DNA from: Clostridiales bacterium
GTDB taxonomy: Bacteria; Bacillota; Clostridia; Saccharofermentanales; UBA5734
Length of the DNA stretch: 10,195 nucleotides
NCBI GenBank assembly: GCA_007135995.1
Contig: SLHU01000036.1
Coordinates: 1 to 10,195 of the forward strand
Direction of reading: 5' to 3'
The translations under genes and the position numbers were made by a program. The notes beneath the pieces were generated by a model, which searched no databases, was not told the origin of the DNA, and was given only the letters and a program-made list of their open reading frames with translations. This document shows positions 1-6,880 of the stretch, one piece after another (within the stretch, counting starts at the first letter, position 1; the number at the start of each line of letters is the position of its first letter).

Positions 1-6
1 AGCTAT

Positions 7-1935
7 ATGAACCCTTTTATTAAGCTGGACTCAGTTAGTTTTACATATCATCAAGAGGATGATCAACCGCTGAAAGCTGTTGACAATGTCAGTCTGTCCA
101 TACAGAAAGGCCAGCATATTGCTGTTTTGGGCCGTAATGGTTCAGGCAAGTCAACACTGGCGCGTTTGATTAACGCGCTTGAACAACCGGATGAAGGGTC
201 CGTCCAGGTGGACGGTCTTCTGACGAACCTCGAAGATAATATCTGGGAGATCAGACGCAGATGCGGTATGGTGTTTCAGAATCCCGACAATCAGATCATT
301 GGAACAACTGTCGAAGAAGATGTCGCTTTTGGGCCTGAGAATCTTGGCTTTGCTCAGCCCGAAATACGCAGGGCTGTTGATGCGGCCCTTGCCACTGTCG
401 GGCTGAGTGATATGGCACAAAGGCCGCCTCATGTTCTTTCCGGCGGTCAGAAGCAGAAACTGGCGATCGCTGGCATCCTGGCAATGCGGCCAGCCTGTCT
501 TATTCTTGACGAAGCGACATCCATGCTGGATCCATATAGCTGTGACGAACTGATGAGCCTGGTACAACAGCTGATCACAGATGAAAATCTGACAGTGATC
601 AACATCACACATAATATGGAAGAAGCCTTGCTGGCGGATCTTGTGTATGTCATGTCGGAAGGCAGAATTATTTTATCAGGTAAACCAGCTGATGTGTTTG
701 ACCAGGTTGAAACCGTTAAATCACTCGGACTGGATGTCCCCGTACATTGCGACATCCTTTACCAGCTGTCGCGCATACTGCAGCTGCCGTTGATGCCTCA
801 TGAAACAGCAGACTGGCATAAAGCCAGCCAGGCGGCAATCCGGCTGCTTGACCAGTCAGCTGCCGGCGAACATAGGGATCTTCATCCAGATGGAGATTTA
901 TCCGGTCCGGCCGGCATGGATCCGCATTGCAGATCTGATCAGTCTGCACATCACTACAACGTTTCGCAGTCAGTTCATCAGGAACATGCAGGTGAGTATC
1001 TGTCTAAGCATCAGGCAGAGCCGGCAGGCACACAGACAGCAGATCCGGAGATGATTGTAGAGGTACAGGGTCTGACCTACACCTATACGCCGGGCACTGT
1101 TTTATCAACCGACGCTTTGCATGATGTCAGCTTTAAAATATTCCGCGGTGAATTGCTGGGGATAATCGGCCATAGCGGCTCTGGAAAATCAACCTTGATT
1201 CAACACTTGAATGGATTGCTTCGCACTCAGTCAGGCAAGGTTCGCGTCCTTAATCTGGATGCCTCGAATAATCATGACATCCGAAAAATCAGGCAGCATG
1301 TCGGCCTGGTTTTCCAGTACCCTGAACATCAGCTTTTTGAAGAAACTGTGTTTCAGGATATTGCTTTTGGGCCGAAGAGACTAGGCCTTGACATGAACCA
1401 GGTAGAAAAGCGTGTTTTGAAAGCTGCGCAGATTGTCAGCCTGCCGGAAGCTTTGCTTGAACGATCTCCTTTTGAGCTGTCCGGCGGACAAAAGCGAAGG
1501 GCAGCAATTGCCGGTGTGCTGGCGATGGAACCAGACGTGCTGATCATGGATGAACCTGCTGCAGGACTTGATCCGGCTGGTCGTGATGAGCTGCTTGGCT
1601 ATGCAGCAAAGCTGCAGGCGATGGGCGTCACGGTTATTCTTGTCTCACACAGCATGGATGATATTGCCCGCATGGCAGACAGGGTCCTGGTGCTCAAGGA
1701 AGGCCGTGTTCATGCCTACGGCACGCCCGACCAGATTTTTAACGATGACAAGAAACTTAGTGCGGCCGGCTTGTCTGTCCCCCGGCCAGTCGCCTTCATG
1801 CGGGAAATGAAAAAGCGGATCGCTTCAGTCATAGAATATACCTATACCCCTGAAACGGCAGCTGCTGAATTAATCAGCGCTTATCACACGCAGATATCTG
1901 ATCAGAAGAAAGCAGGTGATAAACGTGCTAGGTAA
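7..1935 (+). CDS. ecfA1A2: Fused ECF transporter ATPase, EcfA1-EcfA2 in one chain
   Basis: This 642-residue protein carries two complete ABC ATPase domains that are normally separate proteins. They hydrolyse ATP on the cytoplasmic side to drive group II ECF vitamin transporters. Domain 1 (about 1-280) has Walker A GRNGSGKST at 42-50, Q-loop Q91 in VFQNPDNQ, LSGGQ at 144-148, Walker B ending DE at 168-169 and switch H202; VFQNPDNQ is typical of EcfA1. Domain 2 (from about 349) has Walker A GHSGSGKST at 388-396, Q437 in VFQYPEHQLFEE (typical of EcfA2), LSGGQ at 491-495, DE at 515-516 and H548. Both sites look catalytically intact. A linker of about 70 residues, rich in His, Ser, Gln and Asp, joins them. 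The second half has no good ribosome site: GGAG abuts its first ATG at 1051 with no spacing. It overlaps ecfT by 11 bp. The start at 7 lies at the window edge, so its ribosome site is not visible and an upstream start cannot be excluded. Confidence 0.9.
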   Translation: MNPFIKLDSVSFTYHQEDDQPLKAVDNVSLSIQKGQHIAVLGRNGSGKSTLARLINALEQPDEGSVQVDGLLTNLEDNIWEIRRRCGMVFQNPDNQIIGTTVEEDVAFGPENLGFAQPEIRRAVDAALATVGLSDMAQRPPHVLSGGQKQKLAIAGILAMRPACLILDEATSMLDPYSCDELMSLVQQLITDENLTVINITHNMEEALLADLVYVMSEGRIILSGKPADVFDQVETVKSLGLDVPVHCDILYQLSRILQLPLMPHETADWHKASQAAIRLLDQSAAGEHRDLHPDGDLSGPAGMDPHCRSDQSAHHYNVSQSVHQEHAGEYLSKHQAEPAGTQTADPEMIVEVQGLTYTYTPGTVLSTDALHDVSFKIFRGELLGIIGHSGSGKSTLIQHLNGLLRTQSGKVRVLNLDASNNHDIRKIRQHVGLVFQYPEHQLFEETVFQDIAFGPKRLGLDMNQVEKRVLKAAQIVSLPEALLERSPFELSGGQKRRAAIAGVLAMEPDVLIMDEPAAGLDPAGRDELLGYAAKLQAMGVTVILVSHSMDDIARMADRVLVLKEGRVHAYGTPDQIFNDDKKLSAAGLSVPRPVAFMREMKKRIASVIEYTYTPETAAAELISAYHTQISDQKKAGDKRAR

Positions 1936-2731
1936 TATTTCCCTGGGCAGATTTTATCCGGCCGATTCGCTGCTGCACCGCCTTGATCCCCGCAGCAAAA
2001 TACTGTCAGCCATCGTGATGATGGTGCTCATCTTCATGTCCCAGTCACTTTGGATCATGCTGATACTGGCGCTGATCACCTTTTTGTTTATCGGACTTTC
2101 AAAAGTGCCGCTGAAAACAGTGCTGAGCGGGCTGAAACCGATGATATTTATTCTTGTTTTCGCCTTTACGATCAATGTCTTCACAGTTGATGGTGACCCG
2201 CTGCTTAAACTGGGCCCATTAACAATCAGCGACCAGGGTTTGCTGACAGCGCTGCGCATGGCATCTCGCCTGGCGCTGCTGATTATGAATACCACATTAT
2301 TTCTGACTTTAACAACAACCCCGATTCATGTTGCCGACGCAATGGAAAGCTTGCTTAATCCGCTTCGCCGTATCGGTTTTCCAGCACATGAAATGGCCAT
2401 GATGATGTCTATCGCACTGCGGTTTGTCCCTACCTTGCTGGAAGAAACTGATAAAATAATGAAAGCACAGTCATCAAGGGGTGCTGATTACGATACCGGC
2501 GGGCTGATCACGAAGGCCCGCGGGCTGGTTTCTGTGCTGATTCCGCTGTTTGTCAGCGCTTTTAAACGCGCCGAAGATCTTGCTGTGGCAATGGAAGCGC
2601 GCTGTTATCGCGGTGGTGAAGGCAGAACCCGGCTCAATGTGATGGCCTATAAGCGCCGTGACATCTGGTTTGGTGCTGCCATGGCTGTGACGGCTGCTGT
2701 CATCCTTGCGGCACGCTATGTGACCGGCTGA
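1925..2731 (+). CDS. ecfT: ECF transporter transmembrane coupling protein EcfT
   Basis: This is the membrane scaffold of the ECF transporter, linking the two ATPases to exchangeable vitamin-binding S-components. I chose the GTG at 1925 (268 aa) because AGGTGAT lies just upstream at suitable spacing and the protein then begins MLGNISLGRFYP, like known family members; a GTG at 1916 would add three residues. The N-terminal HRLDPRSK motif (18-25) is a family hallmark. Hydrophobic helices lie near 26-57, 71-88, 105-130, 195-215 and 248-265. The two coupling motifs that contact the ATPases are visible: S-R-G at 184-186 within AQSSRGADYDTG, and A-R-C at 225-227 within AMEARCYRGGEGRT. The second has Cys where the classic motif has Gly. 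Overlap with the ATPase gene by 11 bp indicates translational coupling in one operon. Confidence 0.93.
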   Translation: MLGNISLGRFYPADSLLHRLDPRSKILSAIVMMVLIFMSQSLWIMLILALITFLFIGLSKVPLKTVLSGLKPMIFILVFAFTINVFTVDGDPLLKLGPLTISDQGLLTALRMASRLALLIMNTTLFLTLTTTPIHVADAMESLLNPLRRIGFPAHEMAMMMSIALRFVPTLLEETDKIMKAQSSRGADYDTGGLITKARGLVSVLIPLFVSAFKRAEDLAVAMEARCYRGGEGRTRLNVMAYKRRDIWFGAAMAVTAAVILAARYVTG

Positions 2732-2753
2732 ACAGCAGCGAAATCTGAAAGGC

Positions 2754-2862
2754 TTTACCCGTTTATCCTGCTAAGCGTGCCGGCACGGTAAACCGGCAGC
2801 CGAAGAAAAACCGGCAGCTGCCAGATAAGGTGTAAAGTCCGTTCTTTAACAATCAGGACTTT
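2754..2862 (+). repeat. Palindrome-rich spacer between ecfT and the ROK kinase
   Basis: The spacer after ecfT contains several short symmetric elements: TTTACC (2754-2759) matched by GGTAAA (2787-2792), the perfect palindromes GTGCCGGCAC (2777-2786) and GGCAGCTGCC (2813-2822), a direct repeat AAACCGGCAG (2790-2799 and 2808-2817), and AAAGTCC (2834-2840) matched by GGACTTT (2856-2862). None is followed by a clear T-run, so this is not a textbook intrinsic terminator. It may end or stabilise the ecf transcript, or hold operators for the kinase promoter immediately downstream. Confidence 0.45.
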
Positions 2863-2865
2863 CAG

Positions 2866-2895
2866 TTGATGAATTTCCAGGCCCTGCGCTATAAT
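2866..2895 (+). promoter_or_regulatory. Probable sigma-A promoter for the ROK kinase operon
   Basis: TTGATG (2866-2871) and a perfect TATAAT (2890-2895) are separated by 18 bp, predicting a start near 2902 and a leader of about 64 nt. The AAAGTCC/GGACTTT inverted repeat ends 3 bp upstream of the -35 box and could be an operator. This promoter would let the kinase-truA-pncB-ppiB run be expressed independently of ecfT. Confidence 0.65.
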
Positions 2896-2965
2896 GTAGC
2901 TTAATACATCAGGCGAAGACAAGAAAACGATGCAAATAAGTCAAATGATTCAGGAGGAGAAATCA

Positions 2966-3943
2966 ATGGAATACTATGTAGGGGTCGACCTGGGCGGAAC
3001 AAATATCAAAGCAGGTGTCGTTGACCAGGATGGCAACATGATCAGAAAAGAAAGCGTCAAGACAAGAGCTGACCGGGATCAGCTTGAAATTGCCAGAGAT
3101 ATGGGACTTCTGGCACAGAAAGTGATGGTTGACGCGGGCCTGTCAAGCTCTGACATAAAGGCGATTGGCATAGGCTCTCCGGGAACACCCGATAATGACA
3201 GCGGCGTTCTGATCTACGCTAATAATCTGCCCTTCCATCAGCTCCCGCTTCGCAAATCCATCCGTGAAGTGATAGATTTGCCGGTGTATATTGATAATGA
3301 CGCGAATGTCGCTGCGTTGGCTGAAAGTGTTGCCGGCGGTGCCAAGGGCACCCATCATTCAGTGACAATCACGATCGGTACCGGCCTTGGCGGCGGTGTG
3401 GTGATCAATCAGAGGATTTACAACGGATTCAACAATGCCGGCTGCGAACTGGGACATGTGGTCATTCAAAGCGGCGGCGTTCCCTGCACATGCGGCAGAA
3501 AAGGCTGTTTTGAAGTCTACGCGGCCGCGACAGGCCTGATTCGTGAGACGCATCTGGCAGCCGCAGAAAATCCAGACTCAGTCTTAAACAGGCTGATTGC
3601 GGAAAATGGCGGTAAAGCTGACGGCAGAACGGCCTTTATCGGTATGCGTGAAGGCGACGCCGCAGCAACAGCTGTTGTTGATTTTTATATAGAGATGCTT
3701 GCTGAAGGTCTTGCCAATATCATTAACGCTTTTATGCCGGAAATTATTTTAATTGGCGGCGGTGTCTGTAATGAAGGTGACGCGCTGCTGCTGCCGGTCA
3801 GGGAAAAAGCGATATCAAGGGCCTATCTTGGAGAAGGTGTTCTGGTGCCCCGCATAGAACTGGCTCAGATGGGTAATGACGCAGGGATTATCGGCGCAGC
3901 GATGATGGGCATGAACTGTTTGAAAGACGGCATACCGGGGTGA
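2966..3943 (+). CDS. ROK-family sugar kinase, probably glucokinase
   Basis: Members of this family phosphorylate free hexoses in the cytoplasm with ATP, most often glucose to glucose 6-phosphate. The 325-residue length is usual for a ROK glucokinase. The N-terminal phosphate-binding motif DLGGTNIK spans 8-15. DNDAN at 110-114 supplies the probable catalytic base D112. The ROK zinc signature is complete: ELGH with H164, then CTCGRKGC with C174, C176 and C181, followed by E183. There is no N-terminal helix-turn-helix, so it is a kinase rather than a ROK repressor. The ATG at 2966 is preceded by AGGAGG at 8 bp; the upstream ATG at 2930 lacks such a site. Its stop overlaps the truA start by 4 bp. 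Glucose specificity is inferred from the family; mannose, fructose or N-acetyl sugars are possible. Confidence 0.88.
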   Translation: MEYYVGVDLGGTNIKAGVVDQDGNMIRKESVKTRADRDQLEIARDMGLLAQKVMVDAGLSSSDIKAIGIGSPGTPDNDSGVLIYANNLPFHQLPLRKSIREVIDLPVYIDNDANVAALAESVAGGAKGTHHSVTITIGTGLGGGVVINQRIYNGFNNAGCELGHVVIQSGGVPCTCGRKGCFEVYAAATGLIRETHLAAAENPDSVLNRLIAENGGKADGRTAFIGMREGDAAATAVVDFYIEMLAEGLANIINAFMPEIILIGGGVCNEGDALLLPVREKAISRAYLGEGVLVPRIELAQMGNDAGIIGAAMMGMNCLKDGIPG

Positions 3944-4713
3944 GCCTATGCAGACAACGATTCGCGATCTGCACGGAATATGACGGCAGCCGTTTTTGCG
4001 GATGGCAGATACAACCGGGACGGCGAACGGTTCAGGGTGTTTTGCAGCAGGCGCTGCGTGAACTGACAAATGACCAGACTTTGCTGCTCTATGGCTGCAG
4101 CAGAACAGATGCAGGGGTGCATGCCAGACGTCATATCAGCCACTTTTCCGCGAGTACCTCAGTACCGGTCTCTAAAATGCATCTGGCTGTCAACAGCAGC
4201 CTTCCGGCTGATCTGGTTGTCAGACGCGCGGCTCAGGTGCCTGATCATTTCCATGCCCGCTTTGATGCAGTTGGCAAGTGTTATTCATATACTATATGGA
4301 ACCATCCTGTTCGGCCTGCGATCGGATGCCAATACATGGCCCATGTGCCGGAACCGCTCAACCTTGAAGCCCTGAAGGCAGCCACACCCTTTTTTTTGGG
4401 AGAACATGATTTTGCTGCTTTTAAAGATCAGAACGGTTATAAAAGAATATCAATCAGACGAATTGATGCGATCAGGCTGGAGGTCAACGGCGCGAACGTG
4501 CAGCTGATTATTCAGGGCTCCGGCTTTTTGTATCATATGGTCCGAATCATTGCCGGAACGCTTGTGGCAGTCGCTCAGGGAAAAATAATGGCAGAGGATA
4601 TACCCGCGTTGATTGAAGGCATGGATCGGAGAAAAGCAGGCAAGACGATGCCTGCTGCCGGGCTTTGTCTGGAAGCGGTTTATTATGACCCGCCGCTGCA
4701 AATCGATACATGA
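3940..4713 (+). CDS. truA: tRNA pseudouridine(38-40) synthase TruA
   Basis: TruA converts uridines 38, 39 and 40 in the anticodon arm of many tRNAs to pseudouridine. The 257-residue protein shows the N-terminal EYDGSRFCGWQ (13-23), the catalytic loop GCSRTDAGVHA with the nucleophile D57 (52-62), FHARFDA in the middle, the HDFAAFKD stretch and the C-terminal GSGFLYHMVRIIAGTL. Length and motif order are normal. It starts with GTG at 3940, sharing GTGA with the stop of the ROK kinase gene, so it probably relies on translational coupling; the nearby ATG at 3948 is out of frame and gives only a short peptide. In many Bacillota truA directly follows ecfT and precedes rplM-rpsI; here a kinase sits before it and nicotinate phosphoribosyltransferase after it. 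Confidence 0.95.
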   Translation: MSLCRQRFAICTEYDGSRFCGWQIQPGRRTVQGVLQQALRELTNDQTLLLYGCSRTDAGVHARRHISHFSASTSVPVSKMHLAVNSSLPADLVVRRAAQVPDHFHARFDAVGKCYSYTIWNHPVRPAIGCQYMAHVPEPLNLEALKAATPFFLGEHDFAAFKDQNGYKRISIRRIDAIRLEVNGANVQLIIQGSGFLYHMVRIIAGTLVAVAQGKIMAEDIPALIEGMDRRKAGKTMPAAGLCLEAVYYDPPLQIDT

Positions 4714-4734
4714 AGCTTTTATATGGAGGACTTT

Positions 4735-6198
4735 ATGCTCAGTACTAGATGGAGCGAACGAACGAATTTAACCATGCTGACTGATTTTTACGAGCTGACT
4801 ATGTCAAAAGGTTATCTCGATCATGATCAGGCAGAGCGAATCGCTTATTTTGACTTGTTTTTTCGCAGTGTGCCTGAAGGGGGCGGCTACGCGATTATCG
4901 CAGGCCTGGAACAGATGATCGATTATCTGAAAACACTCAAGTTCACTGAAGAGGATCTGGAATACCTCTCTTCCGTTCATCATTTTGATGACAGTTTTAT
5001 TGATTACCTGAGGCATTTCAAATTCTCGTGTGACGTATGGGCAATGGCTGAAGGGACACCTATTTTCCCCCATGAACCTATTGTCAAAGTGAGAGGTCCT
5101 ATCATACAAGCTCAAATGATTGAAACCATGCTGCTGGTCACAATTAATCACCAAAGTCTGATCGCGACGAAAACATCACGTATTGTCCGCGCCGCACGCG
5201 GAAGACCTGTCCTTGAGTTTGGCTCCAGGCGGGCCCAGGGCTATGATGCGGCTGTACTCGGCGCCAGAGCTGCCTATATTGCCGGCGCTGCCGGCACGTC
5301 ATGCACAATTTGCGGGCAGCATTTTGAAATACCGGTTTTAGGTACAATGGCACACAGCTGGGTACAGGCATTTGATGACGAGTTTACAGCATTCTCCGCG
5401 TATGCCACATCATTTCCTGACAGTACGGTCTTGCTGGTTGATACCTATAATGTACTTAGTTCTGGTGTTCCTAATGCGATCAGGGCTGCGAAAGAAGTGC
5501 TGGAACCGATGGGGAAAAAACTGAAGGGCATTCGGATTGACAGCGGTGACTTGACCTATCTATCCTGTGCTGCCAGAGCTATGCTCGACCAGGCAGGCCT
5601 GGCAGAAGTAAAAATAACCGCCAGCAATGCGCTGGATGAATATCTGATACGCGATCTGATTCTTCAGGGCGCCGCGATTGATTCGTTTGGTGTTGGTGAA
5701 CGGCTGATCACTTCAAGGGCAGAACCGGTTTTTGGCGGTGTATACAAGCTTTCAGCGATTGAAAAGGACGGCCAGGTCATCCCTAAAATGAAATTTTCCG
5801 AAAACCCCGGGAAAATAACGAATCCCTGCAACAAGGATGTCTGGCGCTTTTATGACCGGGCAACCGGCAAAGCGATTGCTGATCTGATCACATTAACAGG
5901 TGAGGAAATCGATGATACAGCGCCTTATGAAATCTTCGATCCGCTTCATACCTGGAAAAGAAAGACTTTGACTGATTTTCGGGTAAGGCGGCTTCTGGAG
6001 CCTGTTTTTGTCGGCGGGAAGCTTGTCTACCGCCGGCAGTCAATCGATGATATCAGGCGTTACTGCCAGATTGAGACGGATACGCTCTGGGAATCTGTCA
6101 GACGTTTTGAGAACCCGCAGGACTATTATGTTGATCTGTCGCAAAAACTCTGGGATACCAAAGATGCTATGCTGCATAAGAATAAATCCGCGATGTAA
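4735..6198 (+). CDS. pncB: Nicotinate phosphoribosyltransferase
   Basis: This enzyme salvages nicotinate with PRPP and ATP to make nicotinate mononucleotide, feeding NAD synthesis (Preiss-Handler route). The 487-residue protein has the N-terminal TDFYELTM motif, LEFGSRRAQG, GTMAHSWV with H207 at the place of the regulatory phospho-histidine, and the ribose-phosphate motif RIDSGDL at 267-273. The C-terminal portion (SENPGKITNPCNK and after) matches the longer Gram-positive form of the family. I place the start at ATG 4735 because GGAGG lies 5 bp upstream; the in-frame ATG at 4723 has no comparable site. It lies 21 bp after truA, consistent with one operon. A role together with the ECF transporter in niacin uptake is possible but no niacin S-component gene is in the window. 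Confidence 0.94.
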   Translation: MLSTRWSERTNLTMLTDFYELTMSKGYLDHDQAERIAYFDLFFRSVPEGGGYAIIAGLEQMIDYLKTLKFTEEDLEYLSSVHHFDDSFIDYLRHFKFSCDVWAMAEGTPIFPHEPIVKVRGPIIQAQMIETMLLVTINHQSLIATKTSRIVRAARGRPVLEFGSRRAQGYDAAVLGARAAYIAGAAGTSCTICGQHFEIPVLGTMAHSWVQAFDDEFTAFSAYATSFPDSTVLLVDTYNVLSSGVPNAIRAAKEVLEPMGKKLKGIRIDSGDLTYLSCAARAMLDQAGLAEVKITASNALDEYLIRDLILQGAAIDSFGVGERLITSRAEPVFGGVYKLSAIEKDGQVIPKMKFSENPGKITNPCNKDVWRFYDRATGKAIADLITLTGEEIDDTAPYEIFDPLHTWKRKTLTDFRVRRLLEPVFVGGKLVYRRQSIDDIRRYCQIETDTLWESVRRFENPQDYYVDLSQKLWDTKDAMLHKNKSAM

Positions 6199-6244
6199 AA
6201 AATGAACAGGCCACGCTAAGAAAGAAACGAATGAGAGGTTTAAA

Positions 6245-6742
6245 ATGAAAGAAAAAGCAATCATTACAATGGCTGACCAAAGCCAGATAACAGTCGAACT
6301 TGACGCTGAACAAGCGCCGATTACCGTTGAGAATTTCAAAAAGCTTGTTAACCAGAAGTTTTACGATGGACTGATTTTTCATCGTGTTATTCCCGGATTT
6401 ATGCTTCAGGGCGGATGCCCGCAGGGAACCGGTACGGGTGGTCCGGGCTACCAGATCAAAGGTGAGTTTAAGTCTAATGGCATAGAGAACAACTTAAAAC
6501 ATGAACGCGGTGTCCTGTCAATGGCCCGATCAGCCATGCCCGACTCAGCAGGCTCGCAGTTTTTCATTATGCACGCTGATTCACCGCATCTTGACGGGCA
6601 GTATGCTGCTTTTGGACGCGTGGTGGAAGGGCTTGATACAGTGGACAAAATAGCATCCTGCCGGACAGGCGCGAATGACCGCCCGGTTGAAGAACAGAAA
6701 ATCAGCACGATCAGAATGCTGGACACTGACGCGCAGGTATAA
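6245..6742 (+). CDS. ppiB: Cyclophilin-type peptidyl-prolyl cis-trans isomerase
   Basis: This protein catalyses cis-trans isomerisation of Xaa-Pro bonds and assists protein folding. At 165 residues with no signal peptide it should be cytoplasmic. The cyclophilin core is clear: FHRVIPGFMLQGG (45-57) holds R47, F52 and Q55 of the active site, MARS and SAGSQFFI (101-108) follow, then HLDGQYAAFGRV (115-126). H115 occupies the place of the tryptophan that binds cyclosporin in eukaryotic cyclophilins, a common bacterial change predicting weak cyclosporin binding. GAGAGGT lies 5 bp before the ATG. It is 46 bp downstream of the nicotinate phosphoribosyltransferase gene and is probably the last gene of the operon, being convergent with the next gene. 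Confidence 0.94.
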   Translation: MKEKAIITMADQSQITVELDAEQAPITVENFKKLVNQKFYDGLIFHRVIPGFMLQGGCPQGTGTGGPGYQIKGEFKSNGIENNLKHERGVLSMARSAMPDSAGSQFFIMHADSPHLDGQYAAFGRVVEGLDTVDKIASCRTGANDRPVEEQKISTIRMLDTDAQV

Positions 6743-6764
6743 ACATAGCGATCCCATTGATGAT

Positions 6765-6817
6765 AAGCGATGGCAGATTCAGGCGTATGAACCAAAGCCG
6801 CTTCTGCCATCGCTTTT
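6765..6817 (+). terminator. Candidate terminator hairpin after ppiB
   Basis: AAGCGATGGCAG (6765-6776) and its exact complement CTGCCATCGCTT (6804-6815) form a perfect 12-bp stem, ending in TTTT. The 27-nt loop is longer than usual for an intrinsic terminator and the T-run is short. It lies 22 bp after the ppiB stop, between convergent genes, so termination is the likeliest role; a weaker bidirectional effect on the minus-strand gene is possible. Confidence 0.5.
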
Positions 6818-6880
6818 GCATTATTCTAAACCGCTCAGCCGATCTCTTTTATTAATCAAATGCTGCTTCTGCCATCGCTT
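6797..6880. repeat. 19-bp direct repeat linking the ppiB hairpin and the uroD-like 3' end
   Basis: A 19-bp segment at 6797-6815 (GCCGCTTCTGCCATCGCTT) recurs at 6862-6880 with one difference. The second copy encodes the final EAMAEAA residues of the minus-strand gene; the first forms one arm of the candidate terminator. The DNA between and beyond the copies is not similar, so only this short piece is repeated. Confidence 0.6.

Noticed and set aside
1051..1935. Separate ecfA2 gene starting at the internal ATG at 1051
   Set aside because: The frame is open and continuous from the first ATPase domain, and GGAG abuts the ATG with no spacing, so independent initiation is unlikely.
6448..6810. Minus-strand frame beginning MAEAAL, resembling the end of the UroD-like protein
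   Set aside because: Only the short 19-bp repeat is shared; the rest is antisense to ppiB and shows no homology to UroD proteins, so it is not a truncated gene copy.
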